64,000 nucleotides of DNA from Lacisediminihabitans changchengi (GTDB lineage: Bacteria > Actinomycetota > Actinomycetes > Actinomycetales > Microbacteriaceae). The stretch spans positions 937,183 to 1,001,182 of the forward strand of contig NZ_JAEPES010000001.1 of NCBI RefSeq assembly GCF_016634425.1. Reading direction: 5' to 3'. Positions 35,425 through 43,116 of this stretch are shown piece by piece; within the stretch, counting starts at the first letter, position 1, and every line of letters starts with the position of its first letter. The notes beneath the pieces are model-generated. The model saw only the letters and a list, made by a program, of their open reading frames with translations, was not told the origin of the DNA and searched no databases. The translations under genes were made by a program, and so were the position numbers.

Positions 35425-37164
35425 TCAGTCGTAGCTCGCTTCTGCCCACCACAGGTGGTCTTCGAGCACGAGCAGCCAGGCGCCGCCGTGTTCGTCGACC
35501 ACCTGGAAGCGGCTCGAACTGCGGGCGGAGCCGGCATCCCACCAGCGCACATCGATCGGCCACGGGCCCGCCCAGCCCACCACGGTGAGCAGGGTGCGGC
35601 CGTCGACCGAGAACCGGGCGGGCTCCCCGCTGAGCTCGCCGCGGCCGTCAACGTCGACCGTGCTGTTTCTGGCGTCGAGCACCAGAGCGGGTTTCGGCGA
35701 TTCAAATACCGTGGTCGGCGTGGGCGGGGGCAGCTGTCCTGGCCACGGTTGCCGCGGGGAACGCGTCTCGAGCGGACGATCGCCCCAGGCCACCAGCTCC
35801 CGGCGCTCCATCAGGGTGCGCCCGCCGCCGAGCGCGCCGGTGAGCACGCCACCGTGCCCGAGCAGGCTCTGCACCCGAGAGAGACCGTGGTGGATGCGCT
35901 CGTCGTGGCCTGTACCCCAGAGGCCCTGCTCGTGGTTGCCGATCGGGTCGACCGCCTCTGGCACGATCCGCACCCGGGTGACTGCCGAGCGCAGCCCGGA
36001 GTCGTCGCCCGCGGCGCCCGTGCCGAGCTGCCAGCGCACCCGGTCCACGATGTCTGCCGCGGTGAAGGAGCGCGGATGCAGCCAGCTGCGCTCCGACAGC
36101 TCTCCGCCCTCCGAATCGATCTCGACCCGGATCGCGGTGCAGACCAGCTGCGCGCGGATGAGCTCGTGCACGAAGGCGTCGGCAGTGCCTCGCACACCGA
36201 AGGCGACCTGTTCGACCCTGTCGAGCGGGGGTTCGAAGAAGATCGAGCCGTCGAGCTCCTCGGGGGGAACCCTGGCGATGATCGGGCGCGAGTCGAGGCC
36301 GGCGGCCAGGGCGTGCAGGCGTGCGCCCTCCTGCCCGAAGCGGGCCTCGACATCGGTCGCCTGTAGCGCGGCGAACTGCCCCAGGGTACGGATGCCGAGC
36401 CGCAGCAGCAAGGTCGACAACGAGCCGCCGCTGGTTCGAGTGACTGTGCTGCGCTTCGCCGCCGCACCGGGGCTGACTTCTGCACCGATGAGCCCCACCG
36501 GCAGCGGTGCCAGGAAGCTGGCGGACTGACCGGCGGGAACGATGCTGATGCGACCGGATGCGACCTGGCCAGATGCGACCTGGCCAGATGCGACCCGGCC
36601 AGATGCGACCCGGCCGGGTGCGAGCTGGGGACGAACGGAGGCGCGCGCGGCGTGCTCCGCGGTGAACGGGCCGTCGGCGATGCCGATCCGTGCCCCCCGG
36701 ATGCCGAGTTCGTCGAGGGCGTCGAGCAGCCAGAGCGCCGCCTCTTCCTCGCTGCCGTAGTAGGCGGCCGGTCCACGGGCACGCACGGCACACGTTCCCG
36801 GGCGCAGCAGTTGCACCCCGGGCATGGTCTCCTCGATCACTTCGAGCACCGGCTCGAAGGCGCGGAGGTCGAGCTGCGACTCGTATGGCAGCACGATCAG
36901 GTCGGAACAGCGGGCCTGGGCGTCGCGCACCCGCTGCCCGCGCCGCACTCCCTGGGCGCGCGCGGCGGCGGAACAGGCGAAGACCTCGCCCCGGTCGATG
37001 AGGGCTAGCCGGGCGTCCGCCGCCGCGGCACCGGGATGCGCGCGCAACACGGTCTCGGAGCGCCCCGCCGCGATGACCGGCCAGTCGGGCACCCAGAGCA
37101 GGATGGTGCGCGTGGGGACGGGGGTGGAGGCGGGGCGCGCGGGTGAGAGGACCGGTGTACTCAT
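35425..37164 (-). CDS. imuB: ImuB, inactive Y-family polymerase homologue
   Basis: A 579-residue Y-family polymerase-like protein. It opens with TILLWVPDWPVIAAG where active enzymes have the first catalytic Asp, so it is the catalytically dead adaptor ImuB that links DnaE2 to the clamp. The little-finger-like region follows GARLHALAAGLDSRPI. Near residue 185-205 lies a pentapeptide repeat (VASGR/VASGQ), encoded by a 15-bp tandem array, in the middle of an otherwise conserved fold. The start is the ATG at 37164; a longer frame upstream would lie over imuA. It overlaps imuA by 4 bp. Confidence 0.93.
   Translation of the reverse strand: MSTPVLSPARPASTPVPTRTILLWVPDWPVIAAGRSETVLRAHPGAAAADARLALIDRGEVFACSAAARAQGVRRGQRVRDAQARCSDLIVLPYESQLDLRAFEPVLEVIEETMPGVQLLRPGTCAVRARGPAAYYGSEEEAALWLLDALDELGIRGARIGIADGPFTAEHAARASVRPQLAPGRVASGRVASGQVASGQVASGRISIVPAGQSASFLAPLPVGLIGAEVSPGAAAKRSTVTRTSGGSLSTLLLRLGIRTLGQFAALQATDVEARFGQEGARLHALAAGLDSRPIIARVPPEELDGSIFFEPPLDRVEQVAFGVRGTADAFVHELIRAQLVCTAIRVEIDSEGGELSERSWLHPRSFTAADIVDRVRWQLGTGAAGDDSGLRSAVTRVRIVPEAVDPIGNHEQGLWGTGHDERIHHGLSRVQSLLGHGGVLTGALGGGRTLMERRELVAWGDRPLETRSPRQPWPGQLPPPTPTTVFESPKPALVLDARNSTVDVDGRGELSGEPARFSVDGRTLLTVVGWAGPWPIDVRWWDAGSARSSSRFQVVDEHGGAWLLVLEDHLWWAEASYD
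36557..36616. repeat. 15-bp tandem repeat, 4 copies, inside imuB
   Basis: Two identical copies of GATGCGACCTGGCCA are followed by two of GATGCGACCCGGCC(A/G); a weaker fifth begins after them. They encode VASGQ/VASGR repeats between conserved blocks of ImuB. The perfect first pair suggests recent expansion. Confidence 0.9.
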
Positions 37165-37901
37165 ACCGCGGCTCGCAGGTGGGTGACGGGGGAGGCGAGC
37201 ACGGGGGAGGCATGCACCGCGCGGAGGGCGAGCTGCGGGTCTGGCAGCCAGAGCCGGGTGCTGCGCGGACGTCCGGCGAGTCGGCTGCTGACGGTGACGG
37301 TGACCTGGCGCGCGGCGAGATGGCCGTGGCCTGCGCCGATGCCAGACCAACTGCTCTCGGAGATGCTCAGCATCGCCTCACTCTGCGGCCACGGCCCGAG
37401 CACGATGAGGGTGGCTCCGCGCTGCCGGAGGCGGGCGCTGAGCCGAGAGACGCTGCCATCACTGGCGCGCTTGGGCGGGCGGATGACGACGACCCCGAGC
37501 ACGTCGGCCACCGCGGCCGCCACGGCCAGCCACTGATCGCCGGGATGCGGAACGAGCACGAGCCGCTCCAGGTCGATGCCGAAGCCCGCTGCCGCCTCGA
37601 GGCCGAACTCGGGGATGCCGACGATGCCGCACCATGACCCCGCGGAGGATGGGCCGGCCAGCAGCGCCATCACCAGCGCGGCGGACTGGTCGACCGAGTA
37701 TGCGGCACCCTGCTTGAGGCCCCCGCCGGGGAGCAGCGCGCCGATCGCCGGGTGGGTGGGCACCAGCCGGGTGTCGAGCTTCGTCGCCTGCATCTGCCGG
37801 ATGCGCGCCTGCAACTCCTCCACAGTGGCGCGCGTCGGCTCCGCTGCTAAAGAGAGCGCATCCGCAGCCAGTGCGGGGAGCGTTGCGGTCGACGGGGCCA
37901 T
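37161..37901 (-). CDS. imuA: ImuA, RecA-like mutagenesis cassette protein
   Basis: A 246-residue protein with a RecA-fold core but weak Walker A (GGGLKQGAAYSVD region), the pattern of ImuA/ImuA'. Typical blocks are VEELQARIRQMQATKLDTRLVPTHPAIGALLPGGGL and WCGIVGIPEFGLEAAAGFGIDLERLVLVP. It joins ImuB and DnaE2 for error-prone lesion bypass in SOS. The ATG at 37901 is chosen because a promoter and LexA box lie directly upstream; a GTG at 37949 would put the operator inside the gene. GAGGAG abuts the ATG with no spacer, so translation is probably leaderless. Confidence 0.88.
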   Translation of the reverse strand: MAPSTATLPALAADALSLAAEPTRATVEELQARIRQMQATKLDTRLVPTHPAIGALLPGGGLKQGAAYSVDQSAALVMALLAGPSSAGSWCGIVGIPEFGLEAAAGFGIDLERLVLVPHPGDQWLAVAAAVADVLGVVVIRPPKRASDGSVSRLSARLRQRGATLIVLGPWPQSEAMLSISESSWSGIGAGHGHLAARQVTVTVSSRLAGRPRSTRLWLPDPQLALRAVHASPVLASPVTHLRAAV

Positions 37902-37907
37902 CTCCTC

Positions 37908-37936
37908 ATATTCGAACACATGTTCGACTATGTCAA
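37908..37936 (-). promoter_or_regulatory. imuA promoter with LexA operator in the spacer
   Basis: On the minus strand TTGACA (37936-37931) and GAATAT (37913-37908) are 17 bp apart, an ideal sigma-70-type spacing. The TTGACA overlaps the stop codon of the upstream gtrA-like gene. With a start about 7 bp past the -10, transcription would begin at or next to the imuA ATG. Confidence 0.75.
37912..37927. promoter_or_regulatory. SOS box (LexA binding site)
   Basis: TCGAACACATGTTCGA is a close match to the actinobacterial LexA consensus, with perfect GAAC/GTTC half-sites and TCGA ends. It sits between the -35 and -10 of the imuA promoter, so bound LexA would block RNA polymerase directly. This ties the three mutagenesis genes to DNA damage. 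Confidence 0.93.
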
Positions 37937-38472
37937 TTGCCTCCGACACCCGCGCGAGTTGCCCCTAACTGTGCTTCGGCAGGCGCCGGCGGAAGCACGA
38001 TGCGGCGCACGCCGAACACCCACCAGCGGTACAGGGCGAAACGGAAAGCGGTACCGAGCGCGAGCCCCACCACATTGCTCGCGACGTTGTCGGCGAGCAG
38101 CGAGGTGTAGCCGAGGGCGTAGTGCGAGATCCAGAGGCACCCCAGGGCTATCAGCGAGCCGGCGATGCTCACCGCTCCGAACTCGACCGCCTCCCGCACC
38201 ACCTGCGCGCGGGAACCCCGGCGACGTTCGGCGCGGAAGGTCCAGTAGCGATTGCCGATCCAATTCGCGACGATGGCGAGCGCCGTGGAGATGGTCTTGG
38301 CGATGATGGGTCCGCCGTGCACGTCGTGGGGAGACAGCACCGTCGTGCGCAGGGCGTTGAACACGACGACATCGATCACCAGGCCGATGCCGCCGACCAG
38401 GAAGAAGCTGACGGCCTGGCGGGCCAGGCCGTGCAGCCGCTGCCCGGCCACGACTACGACGGAATCAGGCAT
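37933..38472 (-). CDS. GtrA-family membrane protein
   Basis: A 179-residue protein with four predicted helices and the GtrA/DPMS pattern FFLVGGIGLVIDVVVFNAL, then KTISTALAIVANWIGNRYWTF, then the third and fourth helices. GtrA proteins are thought to move or recycle polyprenyl-phosphate-linked sugars across the membrane. It overlaps the glycosyltransferase ahead of it by 8 bp. Its stop lies inside the imuA promoter. Confidence 0.9.
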   Translation of the reverse strand: MPDSVVVVAGQRLHGLARQAVSFFLVGGIGLVIDVVVFNALRTTVLSPHDVHGGPIIAKTISTALAIVANWIGNRYWTFRAERRRGSRAQVVREAVEFGAVSIAGSLIALGCLWISHYALGYTSLLADNVASNVVGLALGTAFRFALYRWWVFGVRRIVLPPAPAEAQLGATRAGVGGN

Positions 38473-39310
38473 GAACGATGCTCGGCGTCTCTAGAGTCTC
38501 CAGCGCGATGCGGGTGACCGGCATCGGATGCCGTGTGCCGAGCACTCGGGCGGGAAGCCCCTGAAGTCCCCAGACCGTGACCCGCGCGATCGCCTCGCTC
38601 ACGATGCCGGAACTCATCTTCGACTCGCCCAGCACCCGCTCGACGAAGGTGATCGGCACCTCGGCAATGCGGAGCCCGGTGCTGTACGCCCGCCAGAGCA
38701 TGTCGATCTGGAAGCAGTAGCCCTGGCTCAGCACGGTGTCGTAGCCGATCCTACGCAGCGCATCGGCAGTGAAGGCGCGATAGCCGCCGGTCACGTCTCG
38801 CACCGGAAGGCCCAGGGCCAGGCGCGCGTAGAGACTGCCGGCTCGGGAGAGCAGCCTGCGCCGCAGCGGCCAGTTCTGCACGGCACCGCCGGGCGTCCAG
38901 CGCGAGCCGAGCACGACATCCGCGCCCCCGGAAACAGCCCCGCTGCCCATGTCCCTACTGCCCAGATCACCCCTGCCGAGCGCGTCGAGCAGGCGATGGA
39001 GCTCTTCTGGGCGGTGCGAGCCGTCGGCATCCAGCTCGACGAAGCGCTCGTAGTCGCGGGCCAGGCCCCAGGCGAAGCCTGCTCGATAGGCGGCACCGAG
39101 TCCCTGCTTGCCCTCGCGGTGCAGCACGTGCACCCGGTCGTGCCCGGAGGCGAGCGCCGAGGCGACTGCCCCGGTGCCATCGGGGGAGTCGTCATCCACG
39201 ACCAGGATGTGCACGCCGGGCACGCTCTGCAGCACCCGCGCGGCGATGAGCGGCAGGTTCTCGCGTTCGTTGTAGGTCGGGATGACGACGAGGGTGCTGG
39301 CGTTAGTCAT
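38465..39310 (-). CDS. Polyprenyl-phosphate sugar synthase (GT2, Ppm1/DPM-like)
   Basis: A 281-residue GT2 enzyme without membrane helices. The opening VVIPTYNERENLPLIAARVL is that of dolichol-phosphate mannose synthases; VVDDDSPDGTG holds the nucleotide Asp, and VELDADGSH the metal DxD. It charges a polyprenyl phosphate with mannose or a similar sugar, providing the donor for the neighbouring GT39. A small extra stretch (RGDLGSRDMGSGAVSGG) about residue 115 looks like low-complexity insertion. The start is the ATG at 39310, with a 4-bp overlap with the GT39 gene. Confidence 0.9.
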   Translation of the reverse strand: MTNASTLVVIPTYNERENLPLIAARVLQSVPGVHILVVDDDSPDGTGAVASALASGHDRVHVLHREGKQGLGAAYRAGFAWGLARDYERFVELDADGSHRPEELHRLLDALGRGDLGSRDMGSGAVSGGADVVLGSRWTPGGAVQNWPLRRRLLSRAGSLYARLALGLPVRDVTGGYRAFTADALRRIGYDTVLSQGYCFQIDMLWRAYSTGLRIAEVPITFVERVLGESKMSSGIVSEAIARVTVWGLQGLPARVLGTRHPMPVTRIALETLETPSIVHA

Positions 39311-40848
39311 GAGGTCTCCAGGGTGAGTTCGTAGACGGTGCTGCGATGAACAGGAAAGGCGTGGGTGACGGCATAGCCGAGCCCCTGCAGGTGACGGATG
39401 TCTGCGGGCGCGAGCGACGCGGACGACTCGACCGCCCATACCGTTCGCACCCCCACGAGGTCGGCTGCCGGGGCTGGCCCGACCACGTCCCACAGCCCCG
39501 CGGTGCGCTGGTACGGGGTGATCAGCCCGACGTCGAGCAGCCCCGTGAAGTCTTTCGGGTACAGGTGGAGGGCGAGCCGGGGCTTGCGCGAGTTGCGGAT
39601 GGTCTCGTCGAAGACGATGGCGTCGCCGGGCCGCGCGTGTGCCGCGACAACGGCGGCAGTCTGCCGCAGGTCGCTTCCGCCGTCCTTGGCATACTGGCCA
39701 CGTTCAGCCGCCCAGGTCGGCGCGGCCAGCGCGACGATGGCGAGTACCGCGGCGATCCGAGCCCAGGTCCACGGCACCGCGGAAATCGCCAGGGCGACCA
39801 GGATCGCCACCGCGGGAGTGCAGAACGAGAGATACCGGATGCTGTACATCGGGGCGATCAGGCTGTTGCCGGCGATCAGCACCAGCGGCGGGAGCAGCAT
39901 CCAGGTAGCGATCAGCACGGTCTGTCGACGCACGGCTAATCCACGCGCGGCTAATCCACGCGCGGCCAATCCACGCGCGGTCTGTCGACGCAGGCCGAGC
40001 ACGATGCCGACGATGACCAGAAGCCACCCGACCAGCGCGAGCGGACGGTTGCCGAACCACTGCAGTACGACGAGCCGCTCGAAGGTCATGTAGTGCCGAT
40101 GGCTGAGGAACGAGATCTGGTTGTGCTGCGAGAGTCCGAACACGAGGAGCGGGGTGGAGAGCGCGATGCCCAGCACCACGGCGCCGGCCCAGCGGCCCAG
40201 CATCCGTCGGAAGGTGGACCCGAGCTGCGGTCGCATGACGACGAGATAGATCAGGTGTGCTCCGGCCAACAGGATCAGGTAGAGGAAGACGTAGATGGAG
40301 AGCGCCAGGCCGACGCCGTAGACGATCCAGGGCAGCAGCCGCGTCGACCGCGTCACGACCAGGTGCACCATCAGCACGGTGAGCCACACCGCGATCGCGG
40401 TACCGATCGCGTACGAGCGTCCCTCCTCACCCATGACGGTGGTGCGCGGGAGCACGGCCATGACTATTCCGGCGGTGATGGCCACCCGGGTGGAGAACAG
40501 CCGGGCGGCGAGCACCACGACCCCAGCCACCGCCACGCCGATCGCGAGAGCACTGGGCAGCCGTACCGACAGCTCGGAGGCACCGAACAGGTCGATCCAG
40601 AGGTGAAGGAACAGGTAGTACGTGCCGTGCACCGCGTCGACCCGGCCGAGTTCGGGCCAGAGGGTCGCCAGAGGCCGCTCCGCCGACATAACGCTCGCGG
40701 CCTCGTCACCCCAGTACGACGGAATCCATGAGCCGAGAAACGAAACCAGTGCGCCGCCGAGTCCGATCAGTACTGCCACCACGGGCAGCAGTCGTCGTCG
40801 TTCTCGGGACGTCGTGGGGGCGAGGAACTCGCGGGTAGCGCTGGTCAC
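39307..40848 (-). CDS. GT39-type membrane glycosyltransferase (polyprenyl-sugar dependent)
   Basis: A 513-residue integral membrane protein with about ten helices. The first external loop has WGDEAASVMSAERPLATLW, matching the catalytic acidic pair of GT39/ArnT-like enzymes. It would use the polyprenyl-phosphate sugar made by the next gene to glycosylate an envelope acceptor. Around residues 285-310 a tandem ARGLA repeat is encoded by 15-bp units between helices. Begins at GTG, 72 bp after the kinase gene, and leads a three-gene overlapping operon (GT39, Ppm-like, GtrA). Confidence 0.88.
   Translation of the reverse strand: MTSATREFLAPTTSRERRRLLPVVAVLIGLGGALVSFLGSWIPSYWGDEAASVMSAERPLATLWPELGRVDAVHGTYYLFLHLWIDLFGASELSVRLPSALAIGVAVAGVVVLAARLFSTRVAITAGIVMAVLPRTTVMGEEGRSYAIGTAIAVWLTVLMVHLVVTRSTRLLPWIVYGVGLALSIYVFLYLILLAGAHLIYLVVMRPQLGSTFRRMLGRWAGAVVLGIALSTPLLVFGLSQHNQISFLSHRHYMTFERLVVLQWFGNRPLALVGWLLVIVGIVLGLRRQTARGLAARGLAARGLAVRRQTVLIATWMLLPPLVLIAGNSLIAPMYSIRYLSFCTPAVAILVALAISAVPWTWARIAAVLAIVALAAPTWAAERGQYAKDGGSDLRQTAAVVAAHARPGDAIVFDETIRNSRKPRLALHLYPKDFTGLLDVGLITPYQRTAGLWDVVGPAPAADLVGVRTVWAVESSASLAPADIRHLQGLGYAVTHAFPVHRSTVYELTLETS
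39921..39995. repeat. 15-bp tandem repeat, five units, inside the GT39 gene
   Basis: Three near-identical units of CTAATCCACGCGCGG are bracketed by two related TCTGTCGACGCA(C)GG units. The translated form is ARGLA repeated between two RRQT-like stretches in an inter-helix loop. Confidence 0.88.
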
Positions 40849-40920
40849 CTCTCGATGGTCGCCAGCGCAACCGCGCGTTCGCTCGGCAATCGGGTGCCCG
40901 CGCGTGAGAGTTCACACAGA

Positions 40921-42306
40921 TTAGGTCGTCGGCACCCGGGGCAGAGTGACGGTGACGCTCAGTCCGTCGGCGTTGGCGAGGCTGATCGTGCCGCCTGCAC
41001 CGGTCACGATCGCGTGCACGATGGCGAGTCCGAGCCCCGCTCCGCCCCGAGTCGTCGTGCGCGAACGGTCGGGTCGCGAGAAGCGATCGAAGGCGATCGG
41101 GATGAAATCCTCCGGCATGCCGGGGCCCGAATCGACCACGGTGAGCACCAGACCGACCGCCGAGTGTCGCAGGGCGATCCGCACGCTGCCCTCGCTGCCG
41201 AGGGCAGCGACGGCGTTATTCGCCAGGTTGTCGATCAATCGGCCCACGTTGACCGGGTCGATTCGATAGCGGTCGGCGGTATCCACCGCGGCGATGTCGT
41301 AGTCGATGGTCACCCCGGTCGCGGCAACCAGCATCCGTGCCCGGTCGACGGATGCCGCGAGTTCGACCCCGAGCGCCGTCCAGTCGCTGGTCGCACGCTC
41401 GGCACCGTTCTCCGGTTGCTCGAGCTGGCTGAGTTCGAGCAGGCCGGTAGCCAGTGCGGATAGTCGCGCCACTGACAGTTCTGCGGCGCTGATCTCCGCC
41501 TCGAGCGCCGACGCATCACCGCTCGAGAGGTGGGCCAGTTCGAGCTGCCCGGACAGGATCGCGATCGGGGTACGCAGCTCGTGGCTCGCATCCCAGACCA
41601 GCTGACGTTCCCGATCGACCGCCCCTCGGATGTCAGTGATGAACTCGTTGAGCGTCGTGGCGAGGGCGGAGAGCTCGTCGCGCGCAGGTCCGACCGGGAG
41701 CGGCTCGGTCGAGCCCTCTGCGGCGAGCGCCTGGGCCTGCTGTCGCATTCTGGTCACCGGTCGCAGCGCAGCGCCGGTGAGCAGCCAGGAAGCGACCCCG
41801 AAACCGATCAACAGCGCGATCGCCCCGATGACGATCGCGGTGGTCGCCCGGCCGAGCAACAGCATGGAGGAGTCTTCGTTGCGGACCGTCACCACGTGCC
41901 AGTCGCCGCCGCTTTCCGCGACGGTCTGCACTCGCACGCGATACACGTCGTCGCCGTCGCTGATCGAGCGGACCACGTCGCCGTCGGAATCGGCCGGAAT
42001 CGCGACGATCGACGAGAGCCTTGCGGCAATGGGGCGCGGAAGGCTGGATACCACCGCGGTGCCGTCGGCATTGATCACGGAGACGAGCTGACCTTTTCCC
42101 GGGCGGTCGATCGCGGTCGGATCGTTCTGGATCTGACTGACGAACGGGGCTGCGTCGTGCGCGAGCACCGTGGTCGTGGTGCTGGAGAGGATCGATTCGA
42201 GCTGAACCCGGAAGCCGAGTCCGGCGCCCGCGAAGATCAGGGCAGCGATGAACGAACTTCCGAGCGTGATGCGCCAGCGGATCGAGAGACGTCGGAGCAG
42301 CATCAT
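40921..42306 (-). CDS. Sensor histidine kinase
   Basis: A 461-residue kinase. One helix near residues 12-32, an external sensor of ~125 residues, then a second helix (about 150-175), HAMP, HisKA with the phospho-acceptor in DASHELRTPIAIL and HATPase with NLANNAVAAL, DSGPGMP and GGAGLGLAIV. It starts at ATG 42306, with AGGAG 5 bp upstream, and overlaps the response-regulator stop. It sits with that regulator as a complete two-component pair. Ligand unknown. Confidence 0.94.
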   Translation of the reverse strand: MMLLRRLSIRWRITLGSSFIAALIFAGAGLGFRVQLESILSSTTTTVLAHDAAPFVSQIQNDPTAIDRPGKGQLVSVINADGTAVVSSLPRPIAARLSSIVAIPADSDGDVVRSISDGDDVYRVRVQTVAESGGDWHVVTVRNEDSSMLLLGRATTAIVIGAIALLIGFGVASWLLTGAALRPVTRMRQQAQALAAEGSTEPLPVGPARDELSALATTLNEFITDIRGAVDRERQLVWDASHELRTPIAILSGQLELAHLSSGDASALEAEISAAELSVARLSALATGLLELSQLEQPENGAERATSDWTALGVELAASVDRARMLVAATGVTIDYDIAAVDTADRYRIDPVNVGRLIDNLANNAVAALGSEGSVRIALRHSAVGLVLTVVDSGPGMPEDFIPIAFDRFSRPDRSRTTTRGGAGLGLAIVHAIVTGAGGTISLANADGLSVTVTLPRVPTT

Positions 42307-42980
42307 CCGCTCTCCTGGAGTCGATAGCCGACGCCGCGTTCCGTCGCGATCTGCACCCCGGCTGCCCCGGGTTCGAGCTTGCGGCGCAGGTAACTGACGT
42401 ACTGGTCGACGATGTTCGGATCGATGTTCTGGGTCGTTCCCCACACCTCCTCGAGAATAACGGCCCGCCCGACGGTCTGCCCGGCGTGGGTGCACAGTAA
42501 CCGCAGCAGGGCGAACTCCTTGGGGCTGAGGGAAAGCGGATGTCCGCCAGCCGTCGCCGACTGGGCCAGCGAGTCGAGACGCACGCTCCCCACCGTCAGC
42601 ACGAGCTTGTCGGCTGCGGCGTCCCTGCGCAGCAGCGCCCGCACTCGAGCGCTCAACTCCACGAAGGCGAAGGGTTTGGTGAGGTAGTCGTCCGCACCGG
42701 AGTCGAGGCCGAAGACCCGGTCTTCGACGGCATCCCGCGCGGTGATGAGCAGAATCGGCAGGCTGCTGCCGGTCTGACGGATGCGGCGAGCAACCTCGAA
42801 GCCCGACATCTGTGGCAGCATCACGTCGACCGCGGCGAGGGCGAAATCGCCGCCGCTGAGGGCGATCAGCGCATCGACGCCGGTGTCGACGACGGTCGTT
42901 TCGTGCCCTTCGGCCGTGAGACCCCTGGCGATCAGCCGGCCCATCTCTGGGTCGTCCTCGACGATCAGGATCTTTGGCAT
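42303..42980 (-). CDS. OmpR-family response regulator
   Basis: A 225-residue regulator with receiver (ILIVEDDPEMG; phospho-acceptor in VDVMLPQMSG; LTKPF) and a winged-helix domain ending ERGVGYRLQ. Its start at 42980 lacks a strong ribosome-binding site. The frame runs further upstream to 43649 but that stretch lies antisense to the peptidase gene. Same direction as the GT39-Ppm-GtrA genes downstream, so it may regulate envelope glycosylation; inference from position. Confidence 0.94.
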   Translation of the reverse strand: MPKILIVEDDPEMGRLIARGLTAEGHETTVVDTGVDALIALSGGDFALAAVDVMLPQMSGFEVARRIRQTGSSLPILLITARDAVEDRVFGLDSGADDYLTKPFAFVELSARVRALLRRDAAADKLVLTVGSVRLDSLAQSATAGGHPLSLSPKEFALLRLLCTHAGQTVGRAVILEEVWGTTQNIDPNIVDQYVSYLRRKLEPGAAGVQIATERGVGYRLQESG

Positions 42981-43116
42981 AGCCGATGGTCGCACGGGTC
43001 GAGGCGATACACGCTGTGACCGCGCTGACAAGGGGCACAGCTTCCGGTGGTCCTGAATGTTTTGAGCTTTCGCGGGCGGGGATCCGGATGACGGATGTCG
43101 CGAGTAGACAGGTGTC

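Noticed and set aside
32890..36366. Two large plus-strand open frames antisense to dnaE2 and imuB
   Set aside because: Translations are Arg/His/Val/Asp-rich without any recognisable motif, while the minus strand encodes full polymerase motifs.
36557..36616. CRISPR-like array
   Set aside because: Units are contiguous 15-bp copies in frame inside a coding sequence, with no spacers and no cas genes in the window.
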